Assembly (NCBI GenBank): GCA_038025085.1
Contig: CM076148.1
Location: forward strand, 2,501-66,500
Length of the DNA: 64,000 nucleotides
DNA from: Tetragonia tetragonoides
Lineage: Eukaryota > Streptophyta > Magnoliopsida > Caryophyllales > Aizoaceae
Direction: 5' to 3'
Shown here piece by piece: positions 50,981-61,852 of the stretch. A program made the position numbers and the translations under genes. The notes below the pieces were generated by a model. The model was not told where the DNA came from and did no database searches. It saw only the letters and a program-made list of their open reading frames with translations. Each line of letters begins with the position of its first letter. Position 1 is the stretch's first letter.

Positions 50981-53900
50981 GTCATATAACTCGAAAAACT
51001 AAGCAACTTTATTTCATGTGGTACCCTATGAATCCCTACGAGTATGGAGTTGTCGCGTCTCGGATTACAGCTCGCGACAGAATGAGCCATATTCATGGAT
51101 TTTAGTTTTTCATCCGATTGGCCTAAAATTTTGCAGGGTCATAAAACTCGACAAAATAAGCAACTTCAATTCTTTTGGTACCCTATGAATCCCTACGAGT
51201 AACGAGTTGTCGAGTCTCGGATTACAGCTAGCCAGAGAAGGCGCCCTTTTTATGGATTTTTTCATCCGATTGGCCTAAAATTTGCAGGGTCATATAACTC
51301 GACAAAATTAGCAACATTAATTGTTGTGGTACCCTATGAATCCCTACGAGTATGGAGTTGTCGCGTCTTGGACTACAGCTCGCCAGAGAAGGCGCCCTAT
51401 TCATGGATTTTAGTTTTTCATCCGATTTGCCTAAAATTTTTCAGGGTCATATAAGTCGACAAAATAAGCAACTTTAATTCTTGTGGTACCCTATAAATCC
51501 TTACGAGTATGGGGTTGCCGCGTATCGGATTACAGCTCGCGAGAGAAGGCGCCCTATTCATGGATTTTAGTTTTTCGTCCGATTTGGCTAAGATTTTGCA
51601 GGGTCATATAACTCATAAAAATAAGCAACTTTAATTCATGTGGTGCCCTATGAATCCCTACGAGTATGGAGTTGTCGCGTCTCGGATTACAGCTCGCCAG
51701 AGAAGGCGCCCTATTCGTGGATTTTAGTTTTTCATCCGATTTGCCTAAAATTTTGCAGGATCATATAACACGACAAAATAAGCAACTTTATTCTTGTGGT
51801 ACCCTATGAATCTCTACGAGTAAGGAGTTGTTAAGTATCGGATTACAGCTCGCGAGAGAAGGCGCCCTATTCATGGATTTTAGTTTTTCATCCGATTGGC
51901 CTAAAATATTGCGGGGTCATATTAATCGACAAAATAAGCAACTTTAATTCTTGTTGTACTTTATGAATCCCTATGAGTAAGGAGTTGCCGCATCTTGGAT
52001 TACTGCTCGCGAGAAAAGGCGCCCTCTTCATGGATTTTAGTTTTTCATTCGATTGGCCTAAAATTTTGAAAGGTCATATAAAATCGACAAAATAAGAAAC
52101 TTTAATTCATGTGGTACCCTATGAATCCCTACGAGTAAGGAGTTGCATAGTCTCGGATTACAGCTCGCTAGAGAAGGCGCCCTATTCATAGATTTTAGTT
52201 TTTCATCCGATAGGCCTAAAATTTAGAAAGGTGATATAACTCGACAAAATAAGCAACTTTAATTCTTTTGGTACCCTATAAATCCTTACGAGTAAGGAGT
52301 TGCCGAGTCTCGGATTACAGCTCGCGAGAGAAGGCGCCCTATTCATGGATTTTAGTTTTTCATCCGATTGGCTTAAAATTTTGAAAGGTCATATAACTCG
52401 ACAAAATAAGCAACTTTAGTTCTTATGGTACCCTATGAATCCCTACGAGTAAGGAGTTGCCGCGTCTCGGATTACAGCTCGCGAGAGAAGGCGCCCTATT
52501 CATGGATTTTAGTTTTTCATCCAATTGGCCTAAAATCTTGCAGGATCATATAACTCGACAAAATAAGCAACTTTAATTCTTGTGGTACCCTATGAATCCC
52601 TAACGAGTAACGAGTTGCCGCGTCTCGGATTACTGCTCGCGAGAGAAGGCGCCCTATTCATAGAATTTTAGTTTTTCATCCGATTGGCCTAAAATTTTGC
52701 AGGGTCATATAACTCGACAAAATAAGCAACTTTAATTCTTGTGGTACTTTATGAATCCCTACAAGTAAGTAGTTTCCGCGTCTCGGGTTACAGCTCACGA
52801 GAGAAGGCGCATTATTCATGGATTTTAGTTTTTCATCCGATTGGCCTAGAATTTTAAAAGGTCATATAACACGACAACATAAGCAATTTTAATTCTTGTG
52901 GTACCCTATGAATCCCTACGATTACAGCCCGCGAGAGAAGGCGCCCAATTCATGGATATTAGTTTTTCATCCGATTGGCCTGAAATCTTGCAGGGTCATA
53001 TATCTCGACAAAATAAGCAAATCTTGTGGTACCCTATGAATCCCTACGAGTAACGAGTTGCCGCGTCTTGGATAATAGCTCGCTAGAGAAGGCGCCCTAT
53101 TCATGTATTTTAGTTTTTCATCCGATTGGCCTAATATTTTGCAGGGTCATATAACTCAACAAAAAAAAGCAACTTTAATTGTTTTGGTACCCTATGAATC
53201 CCTACGAGTATGGAGTTGTTGCGTCTCTGATTACAGCTCGCGAGAGAAGGCGCCTTATTCATGGATTTTAGTTTTTCATCCGATTGGCCTAAAATTTTGC
53301 TGGCTCAAATTAATCGACAAAATAAGAAACTTTAATTCTTGCGGTACTTTATGAATCCCTACGAGTAAGGAGGTGTCGCGTCTCGGATTACAGCTCGCGA
53401 GAGAAGGCGCTATTCATAGATTTTAGTTTTTCATCCGATTGGCCTAATATTTTGAAAGGTCACATAACTCGACAAAATAAGCAACTTTAATTCTTGTGGT
53501 ACCCTATGAATCCCTACGAGTAAGGAGTTGCCGAGTCTCGGATTACAGCTCGCGAGAGAAGGAGCCAAATTAAAGGATTTTAGTTTTTCATCCGATTGGC
53601 TTAATATCTTGCAGGATCATTAAACTCGACAAAATAAGCAACTTTAATTCTTATGGTACCCTATGAATCCCTACGAGTAACGAGTTGCCGCGTCTCGGAT
53701 TACAGCTCGCTAGAAAAGGCGCCCCATTCATGGATCTTGGTTTTTCATCCGATTGGCCTAAGATTTTGAAGGGTCATATAACAAGACGAACAAAGCAACT
53801 TTAATTCTTGTGGTACCCTATGAAACTCTACGAGTATGGAGTTGCCGCGTCTCAGATTACAGCTCGCAAGAGAAGGCGCCGTATCATGGATTTTAGTTTT

Positions 53901-55104
53901 TCATCCGATTGGCCTAAAATTTTGCTGGGTCAAATTAATCGACAAAATAAGAAATTTTAATTCTTGTGGTACTTTATGAATTCCTACGAGTAAGAAGTTG
54001 CTGCGTCTCGGATTACAGCTCGCGAGAGAAGGCGCCTCATTCATGGATTTTAGTTTTTCATCCGATTGGACTAAAATTTTGAAAGGTCATATAAATCGAC
54101 AGAATAAGCAACTTTATTTCTTGTGGTACCCTATGAATCCCTTTGGGTAAGGAGTTGCCGCCTCTTGGATTACAGCTCGCGAGAGAAGGCGGCCTATTCA
54201 TTGGTTTTAGTTTTTCATCCGATTGGCCTAAAATCTTGTAGGGTCATATAACTCGACAAAATAAGTTACTTTAATTTTTATGGTACCCTATGAATCCTTA
54301 CGAGTAACGAGTCGCCGCGTCTCGTATTACAGCTCCCGAGAGAAGGTGCCCTATTCATGAATTTTAGTTTTTAATCCGATTGGCCTAAAATTTTGCAGGG
54401 TCATATAACTCGACAAAATAAGAAACTTTAATACTTGTGGTACCTAATGAATCCATACGAGTATGGAGTTGTCGCGTCTCGGATTACAGCTCGCGAGAGA
54501 AGGCGCCCTATTCATGGATATTAGTTTTTCATCCAATTTTCCTAAAAATTTGCAGGGTCATATAACACGACAAAATAAGCACCTTTAATTCTGTTGGTAT
54601 CCTATGTATCCCTACGAGTATGGAGTTGCCGCTACTCGGATTATAGCTCGCGAGAGAAGGCGCCCTATTCATGGATTTTAGTTTTTCATCCGATTTGCCT
54701 AAAATCTTGCAGGGTCATATAACTCTACAAAATAAGCAATTTTAATTCTTGTGGTACCCTATGAATCCCTAATGAGTAACGAGTTGCCGCGTCTCGGATT
54801 ATAGCTCGCGAGAGAAGGCGCCCTATTCATAGAATTTTAGTTTTTCATCCGATTGGTCTAAAATTTTGCAGGGTCATATAACTCGACAAAATAAGCAACT
54901 TTAATTCTTGTGGTACTTTATGAATCCCTACGAGTAAGTAGTTTCCGCGTCTCGGATTACAGCTCGCGAGAGACGGCGCCCTATTCATGGATTTTAGTTT
55001 TTATCTGATTGGCCTAAAATTTGGCATGGTCATATTAATCGACAAAAAAAAGCAACTTTAATTCTTGTGGTACTTTACGAATCCTTACGAGTAAGGAGTT
55101 GACG

Positions 55105-55310
55105 CGTCTCGGATTACAGCTTGTGAGACAAGGCGCCCTATTCATGGATTTTAGTTTTCAATCTGATTGGCCTAAAAATTTGTAGGGTCATATAAATCGA
55201 CAAAATAAGCAACTTTAATTCTTGTGGTACCCTATGAATCCCAAAGAGTAAGGAGTTGCCGAGTCTCGGATTATAGCTCGCGAGAAAAGGCGCTATATTC
55301 ATGGATTTTT
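55105..55310 (+). repeat. Island of distal-type monomer in the proximal subfamily
   Basis: This piece carries GTGAGACAAGGCGCCC, TTTTCAATCTGATTGGCC, TTTGTAGGGTCATATAAATC and GAATCCCAAAGAGTAAGG. That combination matches about 49825-50010 closely and differs from all its immediate neighbours, which carry ATAACTCGAC. A single monomer-scale transfer (conversion or copying) between arrays about 5.3 kb apart explains it. Confidence 0.7.
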
Positions 55311-58300
55311 TTTTTCATACGATTGGCCTAAAATCTTGCAGGGTCATATCTCGACAAAATAAGCAACTTCAATTCATGTGGTACCCAATGAATCCCTACG
55401 AGTAACGAGTTGCCTCGTCTCGGATTACAGCTCGTCAAAGAAGGCGCCCTATTCATATATTTTAGTTTTTCATCCGATTGGCCTAAAATTTAGCAGGGTC
55501 ATATAACTCGACAAAAAAAGCAACTTTAGTTCTTGTTGTACCCAATGAATCCCTACGAGTATGGAGTTGCAGCGTCTCGGATTACAGCTCGCGAGAGAAT
55601 GCGCCCTATTCATGGACTTTGGTTTTTCATCCGATTTACCTAAAATTTTGCTGGGTCATATAACTCGATAAAGTAAGCAACTTTAATTCTTGTGGTACCC
55701 TATGAATCCTTACGAGTATGGAGTTGCCGCGTCTCGGATTACAGCTCGCGAGAGAAGGCGCCTATTCATGGATTTTACTTTTTTATCCGATTTGCCTATA
55801 ATTTTGCAGGGTCATATAACTCGACAAAATAAGAAACTTTAATTCTTGTGGTACCCTATGAAACCCTACAAGTATGGAGTTGTCGCGTCTCGGATTATAG
55901 CTCGCGAGAGAAAGCGCCTTATTCATGGATTTTAGTTTTTCATCCGATTTGCCTAAACTTTTGCAGGGTCATATAACTCGACAAAATAAGCAACTTTAAT
56001 TCTTTTGGTACCTTATGAATCCCTACGAGTAACGAGTTAACGCGTCTCGGATGTTAGCTCGCCAAATAAGGCGCCTTATTCATGGATTTTAGTTTTTCAT
56101 CCGATTGGCCTAAAATTTTGTAGGGTCTTATAACTCGAAAAAAAACGCAACTTTAATTCTTGTGTTACCCTATGAATTCCTACGAGTATGGAGTTGTCGC
56201 GTCTCGAATTACAGCTCGCGAAAGAAGGCGCCCTATTCATGGATTTTAGTTTTTCATCCGATTTGCAGGGTCATATAACTCCACAAAATAAGCAATTTTA
56301 ATTCTTATGGTACCTTATGAATGCCTACGAGTAACGAGTTGCCGCGTCTCGTACTACAGCTCGCCAGAGAAGGCGCCCTATTTATGGATTTTACTTTTTC
56401 ATCCGATTAGCCTAAAATTTTGCAGGGTCAAATTAATCGACAAAATAAGAAACTTCAATTCTTGTGGTACTTTATGAATCCCTACGAGTAAGGAGTTGAC
56501 GCGTCTCGGATTACAGCTCGCGAGAGAAGGCGCCCTATTCAGGTATTTTAGTTTTTCATCCGATTAGCCTAAAATTTTGCAGGGTCAAATTAATCGACAA
56601 AATAAGAAACTTTAATTCTTGTGGTACTTTATGAATCCCTACGAGTAAGGAGTTGCCCGTCTCGGATTACAGCTCGCGAGAAAAGGCACCCTATTCATGG
56701 TTTTAGTTTTTCATCTGATTGGCCTAAAAGTTTGAAAGGTCATATAACTCGACAAAATAAGCAACTTTAATCTTGTGGTACCCTATGAATCCTTACGAGT
56801 AAGGAGTTGTCGCGTCTCGGATTACAGCTCGCGAGAGAAGGCGCCCTATTCATAGATTTTAGTTTTTCATCTGATCGGCCTAAAATCTTGCAGGGTCATA
56901 TAAATTGACAAAATAAGAAACTTTAATTCTTGAGGTACCCAATGAATCCCTATGAGTATGAAGTTGTCGCGTCTCGGATTACAACTCGCGAGAGAAGGCG
57001 CGCTATTCATGGATTTTATTTTTTCATCCGATTTACCTAAAATTTTGCAGGGTCATATAATTCGACAAAATAAGAAACTTTAATTCTTGTGGCACCTAAT
57101 GAATCCATACGAGTATGGAGTTGTCGCGTTTCGGATTACAGCTCGCGAGAGAAGACGCCCTATTCATGGATTTTAGTTTTTCATCCGATTTACCTAAAAT
57201 TTTGCAGGGTCATATAACTCGACAAAATAAGCAACTTTAATTCTTTTGGTGTCCTATGAATCGTTACGAGTAAAGAGTTGTCGAGTCTCGAATTACAGCT
57301 CACAAGAGAAGACACCCTATTCATAGATTTTTGTATTTTCACCCGATTGGCCTAAAATTTTGCCAAGTCATATAACTCAACAAAATAAGCAACTTTAATT
57401 CTTGTGGTACCCTATGAATCCTTACGAGTAATGAAATGACGCATCTCGGATTACAGCTCGCGAGAGAAAGCACCCTATTCATGGATTTTATTTTTTCATC
57501 CGATTGGCCTAATATTTTGCAGGGTTATATAACTAGACAAAATAAGTAACTTTAATTCTTGTGGTACCCTATGAATCCTTACGAGTAAGGAGTTGACGCG
57601 TCGCGGATTACAACTCACTAGAGAAGGCATCCTATTCATGTATTTTAGTTTTTCACCCGATTGGCCTTATATTTTGCAGGGTCATATAACTAGACAAAAT
57701 AAGCAACATTAATTCTTGTGATACCCCATGAATTCATACGAGTAAGGAGTTGACGCGTCTCGGACTTTAGCCTAGGCACCCTATTAATGGATTTTAGTTT
57801 TTCATCGGATTGGCCTAAATTTTTGCAGGGTCTATAACTCAACAAAAAAAATCAAATTTAATTCTTGTGGTGCCCTATGAATCCTTACGAGTAAGGAGTT
57901 GACGCGTCTCGGATTACAGCTCATAAGAGAAGGAACCCTATTCATGCATTTTAGTTTTTCATCCGATTGTTCTAAAATTTTGTAAGGTCCTATAAATTGA
58001 AAAAATAAGCGTCTTTAATTCTTGTGGTACCTTATGAATCCATACTAGTAAAGAGTTGACGCGTCTCGGATTACAGGTGCCTAGAGAAGGCACCGTATTC
58101 ATGGATTTTAATTTTTCATCCGATTGGCCTAAAATTTTGCAAAGTCATATAACAAGACAAAATACCCAACTTTAATTCTCCTGGTACCCTATGAATCCTT
58201 ACGAGTAAAGAGTTGACGCATCTCGGATTGCAGCTCACAAGAGAAGGCAACCTATTCATGGATTTTAGGTTTTCATCCGATTGGCCTAAAATTTTGCAGG

Positions 58301-58550
58301 GTCATATAAATTGACAAAAGAAGCAACTTTAATTCTTTTGGTACCCTATTAATCCATACGAGTAAGGAGTTGATGCGTCTCGGATTACAGCTCACTAGAG
58401 AAGGCACCCTATTCATGGATTTTAGTTTTTCATCCGATTGGCCTAAAATTTTGCAAGGTCATATAACTACAAAATACACAACTTTAATTCTTGTTGTACC
58501 TTATGAATCCTTACGAGTAAAGAGTTGAAGAGTTTCGGATTACAGCTCAC

Positions 58551-58568
58551 AAGAGAAGGCAACCTATT
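58551..58568. repeat. Target-site duplication, left copy
   Basis: This is AAGAGAAGGCAACCTATT, ordinary satellite sequence immediately before the SINE-like insertion. It is repeated at 58827-58844 with one substitution. Confidence 0.85.
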
Positions 58569-58826
58569 TCTAGTGGAGCCAAAAGCTTCTCTACTTTTTG
58601 GTTTCGGAATGTAATGGACTAAAAAGCAAAATAGCTCAAAAAACTGTCGACACTTCTTATTTATTGTGAAGTTACCGATAGTCGTCGCACTTCGGATATC
58701 GGGTCAAACCGAAACAGCCTCTCTGTGAGACTCTCACAGGGGTAACGCTGAGTACAACCAACCCTCCCTTACACTGCCTAGGCGGGAGACTCTTTGGAGG
58801 CACTGGGGTAATGTTAATGTTGATGT
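58569..58826 (+). mobile_element. SINE-like retroelement insertion with target-site duplication
   Basis: This is 258 bp of non-satellite DNA inside a monomer. It is bounded by an 18 bp direct repeat of the satellite, AAGAGAAGGCAACCTATT at 58551-58568 and AAGAGAAGACAACCTATT at 58827-58844, with one mismatch. Such a long target duplication is typical of LINE-mediated retrotransposition. The interior has AACCGAAACAGCCTCTCTG, CAGGGGTAACGCTGAGTAC, CCCTCCCTTACACTGCCTAG and GGCACTGGGGTAATG, then a simple tail (GTTAATGTTGATGTA). From memory this resembles the 3' part of plant Au-type SINEs. A box-A-like TAGTGGAGCCA sits at 58571-58581, but no good box B lies at the expected distance, so Pol III activity is not supported. 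Confidence 0.7.
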
Positions 58827-58844
58827 AAGAGAAGACAACCTATT
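58827..58844. repeat. Target-site duplication, right copy
   Basis: This is AAGAGAAGACAACCTATT, after which the interrupted monomer resumes with CATGGATTTT. The single mismatch to the left copy suggests the insertion is not very recent. Confidence 0.85.
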
Positions 58845-59103
58845 CATGGATTTTACTTTTTCATCCGATTGACCTAAAATTTTGCGAGGTCATATAACTC
58901 AACAAAATAAGAAACTTTAACTCTTGTGGTACCATATGAGTCCTTACGAGTAAAGAGTTGACGGGTCTCGGATTACAGCTCACAAGAGAAACCACTCTAT
59001 TCATGGATTTTAGTTTTTCATCAGATTGGCCTGAAATTTTGCAAGGTTATATAACTCGACAAAAAAAGCAACTTTAATTCTTGTGGAACCCTATGAATCC
59101 TTA

Positions 59104-59139
59104 TGTGATACCCCAATATTTTCTATAATTATTATATTG
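59104..59139 (+). mobile_element. Truncated LTR 5' end at the satellite border
   Basis: Satellite sequence stops after ATCCTTA, and at 59104 an LTR terminus begins (TGTGATACCCC). It matches the first 36 bp of the LTR at 59304 with two mismatches, at an offset of exactly 200 bp. Identity ends at 59139/59140. This is the outer border of an LTR element inserted in the satellite. The rest of this LTR and most of the element's interior have been deleted. CCTTA (59099-59103) would be the candidate 5 bp target duplication, but its partner lies outside the window. Confidence 0.82.
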
Positions 59140-59303
59140 TGCATGCTACTCAACTTAGAATCACGAACGTGCTTGCTCATCTTGCATATGTTAGTGTCCT
59201 AGAAATTGTTTAATACCTTCGTATGGTAAACTCGTTTTGTTTTGGGAAGTGATTACTTCATGTCTCAAGTTTCGGGACGAAACTTCTTTTAAGGAGGGTA
59301 GAA
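59140..59303 (+). mobile_element. 3' internal end of Ty3/Gypsy-type element with polypurine tract
   Basis: This is a short non-coding stretch directly upstream of a full LTR. It ends with TTTCGGGACGAAACTTC and a purine-rich tract, AAGGAGGGTAGAA (59291-59303), followed by the LTR start TGTGATACC. A GGGACGAAA motif close to a polypurine tract is common at the 3' end of plant Ty3/Gypsy chromovirus elements, where the tract primes plus-strand DNA synthesis. No reading frame of use remains here. Confidence 0.78.
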
Positions 59304-59601
59304 TGTGATACCGCAATCTTTTCTATAATTATTATATTGATTTATAAATGATTTATAAATAGTTTCGGAGATTAAATCGTATATTCATGTATGGATTCGA
59401 TTTATTCAATTAAAGCCATAATAATATTGATTATTATTATGGGATTTTCATAAATTGCATTTATTAATTTTGAGGAGTTTAATTAAAATATTTTATATAT
59501 GAATAAGAATTATTCATATAGTTTTAATTAGCTTTTTAAATCAGAAAATTATTAAATAAATTCCTAAACCTAGTAGTCTTTGACTTCGTTGACTGAGGAC
59601 C

Positions 59602-59608
59602 TATATAA
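59602..59608 (+). promoter_or_regulatory. TATA box of the LTR promoter
   Basis: TATATAA lies 298 bp into the LTR, followed by a purine-rich stretch and then a CT-rich leader. Transcription would be expected to begin about 25-35 bp downstream, near 59630-59640, defining the U3/R border. The start site is inferred from position only. Confidence 0.6.
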
Positions 59609-59659
59609 GAAAAAGGGTGAGACAATCAGTCAGTTTTGCAAACTGAGCCAAAAGCCCCA

Positions 59660-59940
59660 AGCATTCACTCTCTCTCTCTCACCCGTTCTCTCTCTCTCTC
59701 CCTCACGGCTCACTCTCTCTTTCTCTCTCTCTCACCCGAGTTCTCTCTCTCTCTCTTCACCGGCGACCTCCTCCGGCAGCCCTGCCATCGCCGACCACCG
59801 GCGTCCAGCCCCTCTCCCGCCGGTACTCCCTCTCTCTCCTTCTCTCTCTCGCGTTTTCCCTCTCTTTCTTTCTTTCTCTCTCTCTCTCTCGCACTCTCTT
59901 TTCTCTCTCTTCGCGTTTTCTCTCTCCTCCCCTCGCCGGA
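59660..59940 (+). repeat. CT-rich microsatellite leader in the LTR
   Basis: Long runs of (TC)n and TCTCTT-type repeats lie at about 59667-59758 and 59827-59935. They are separated by a GC-rich piece (CCGGCGACCTCC, GCCGACCACCGGCG). Placed just after the TATA box, this would form the transcribed 5' leader. CT-rich leaders are common downstream of plant transcription start sites. Ser/Leu/Pro-rich and Arg/Glu-rich ORFs on both strands here are products of the repeat. Confidence 0.85.
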
Positions 59941-61852
59941 GTTTCGGCGACCATCACCACCGGCCATGGTGGCCAGTGGGTGGTGGTGGTGAAGAAGGGT
60001 CGGGTTATGGGTCCCATGCATGGTTACCCGTGACCTAGACCTATTTTTGAAGTTAGGGTTTCGTTTTTATATTTTTCGTAATTATTTATTTGATTTTCAG
60101 TATTTTTGATTTAATGTTTTTATTTTTCTGAACTCGTTCGGAACCCGAACTCGAATTTCCAAAAGCCTAGATTGGTTGGAATAAATCAAAGAATTGAACA
60201 AAAATATTAGACTGAGATTTCGTTACTGTTTGTATTTTCATATTTAATTAATACTGATTTGATAATTATTTTTAATTAGGACCTAACGAGCAAGCGTGAT
60301 ATTGTCGATTGGTTGGAGCATACTCACTGTTTGGTAACGTATTAGTGGTAAGCGCTCATGCCTACCTTCTTCCAAAGCCTCATCAAAACTATTTTGATGT
60401 GTTATATGCTAATTGGGAATTTGTTGTGAATTTAATATGCAAAGTATGATTAAATTATATCGTCGTTGTTATGATATTTCTTAAGCATGTTTACTGCTGT
60501 AAATATGATTTATAATTAGCATGTTGATGTTATCATGTTTTGGGAATTAATTAGTCCATATGATAGTTACTGGACAATTATTGGATGGTGAATTATTAGA
60601 ATTATTATGCTATTAAATAAGTGCTAATTGGTATGGGTATTATTGAGTGCTAGTGAGCACCTATATATTGTTGAATGAATGTCTTGGATGTTTTGTGAAT
60701 TTTTTGATATCATATTACCCTGCCGAAGTGCTGCCGAAATTTGGCTAGACATTACTTGTCTTCATATTTGAATTAGCGTCGTTATTGAATTAAAGCATGT
60801 TTAATTCTCATCGTATTGAGTTATCATTATCGTCGTTATTTACTATTCATTGTCTAGAGCATGAAATGAATTAGTAAGTCGTGGTCTCGTAGTACTACTT
60901 ATGTCAACCAATGCAAATTATGTGAATTGAATTAAATGAGAGTAAGACTCCTAATGGATCCCTAGGAGTAGCCGAGCTATCGGGATTGCACCTAATGGTG
61001 TAGTTCAAGGGATGAGTGATTCCCAAAGTTACTTATGGACACCTCACAGTGTGTCTGGGACGGATCATTTCCCATTTATCAAGTCCTCTAGGCTCGTGTA
61101 ATTGTACTAGAGGTAGTGTGCACACTAGAGTCATTAAGTCCATGGCGTGATTGTATCGTCGATAAATAGTATGGGTAATCGCTGTTTTATAAGCTCTCTT
61201 ACATCTCTCTAATCAAGACGGATTGTCTGTGTCGTATTTCGTATGATCACTATACAAGAAATGTATGTAAAAGAATGTCGTTGTGCGTATGCTTGATTAT
61301 TTGCTTATGTGCGTATGCAAATGAATTTCAATGATTCTTATAAAACCTCAGGTAAGGTTTGCGAAATATTTTTACTGGGTACAGATGACATTTATTCAGT
61401 TTATCTGATTTTTGTTTCTCTTTTGTTTGTTTTCTTTTCTTCTGTATTTTTCTTTTCGTCACGGAAACCAAAGTGCAGGTTTAGTGGATTGAGGACGTAC
61501 AGCTTGGAAGGTTAGAGTTGGCGTCGTTTGATAGAACTGTTCCGGTTTGGATTAGATCGTGGGATTTGTTTATTTGGATTTGGTTTTGCCTTTGAAGGCC
61601 AGTTGTAATAAATTTGGTTTAATGGTTTTAGCTCACTATATAGACAACTCTGATATTAACTGTTTTAGATTAATTAGTTCCTTAGAAGCTCCTTTTGATG
61701 CCTAATCTTTCTTTCTGCTTAGCATTTACTCCTTAGTGATAAATGTTGCAGTAGTAGTCCCCTGGGTTTGTGACGGTTCGGCGGTGTCGAGTCGCGCACA
61801 ACGACGTTGATAGATTCCCTGGAAATCGTTGCGAATTCGGGGGTGTTACAAA

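Larger units (their letters stand above)
50981..59103 (+). repeat. Satellite, forward block 4 (proximal ATAACTCGAC subfamily)
   Basis: From about 50981 most monomers read CATATAACTCGAC in place of CATATAAATCGAC, and GAATCCCTACGAGTATGG or GTAACG in place of GAATCCCAACGAGTAAGG. From about 57280 inward the CpG box decays (CTCACAAGAGAAGGCACCC, GAGTTGACGCG). This is typical of monomers near an array edge or before an insertion. Internal deletions occur near 52918 and 56263. The array is interrupted by a SINE-like insertion at 58569-58826 and ends abruptly at a retrotransposon terminus at 59104. Confidence 0.93.
59304..61850 (+). mobile_element. Complete LTR (2547 bp) of Ty3/Gypsy-type retrotransposon
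   Basis: The LTR starts TGTGATACC after a polypurine tract and ends GGTGTTACA directly before a primer-binding site. The ends are imperfect inverted repeats with the usual TG...CA. Inside are an AT-rich U3 with a doubled GATTTATAAAT (59339-59360), a TATA box at 59602-59608, a CT-rich leader (about 59660-59935), and an AT-rich U5 with a possible polyadenylation signal, AATAAA, near 61608. Short ORFs in the CT-rich part are low-complexity and not credible genes. It is preceded by 3' internal sequence and followed by 5' internal sequence, so it is shared between two element bodies in tandem. Confidence 0.87.

Noticed and set aside
58571..58710. Pol III promoter (box A at 58571, box B near 58699) in the SINE-like insertion
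   Set aside because: The box B candidate (GGGTCAAACC) lacks a base of the consensus and lies about 130 bp from box A, too far for a standard tRNA-type promoter.
1060..59103. Many short ORFs (60-132 codons) on both strands encoding similar peptides such as NRAPSLASSKARRGN and VPQELKLLILSIY
   Set aside because: They are translations of the satellite monomer. A 157 bp period is not a multiple of three, so frames change every unit and ORFs end after one to three monomers. There is no codon bias, start context or conservation to support proteins.
1060..59103. CRISPR-like array (regular repeats with variable parts)
   Set aside because: Repeats abut head to tail with no unique spacers, the whole 157 bp unit is repeated, and the context is a plant telomere.
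59580..60038. Plus-strand ORFs of 152 and 118 codons and minus-strand ORFs of 103 and 86 codons
   Set aside because: All lie over the CT microsatellite and are Ser/Leu/Pro- or Arg/Glu-rich low-complexity translations in several frames at once. The longest starts upstream of the likely transcription start.
61309..61515. A 68-codon ORF in the LTR U5 region
   Set aside because: It is a Phe/Ser-rich translation of a pyrimidine tract with no family resemblance. It overlaps possible splice signals.
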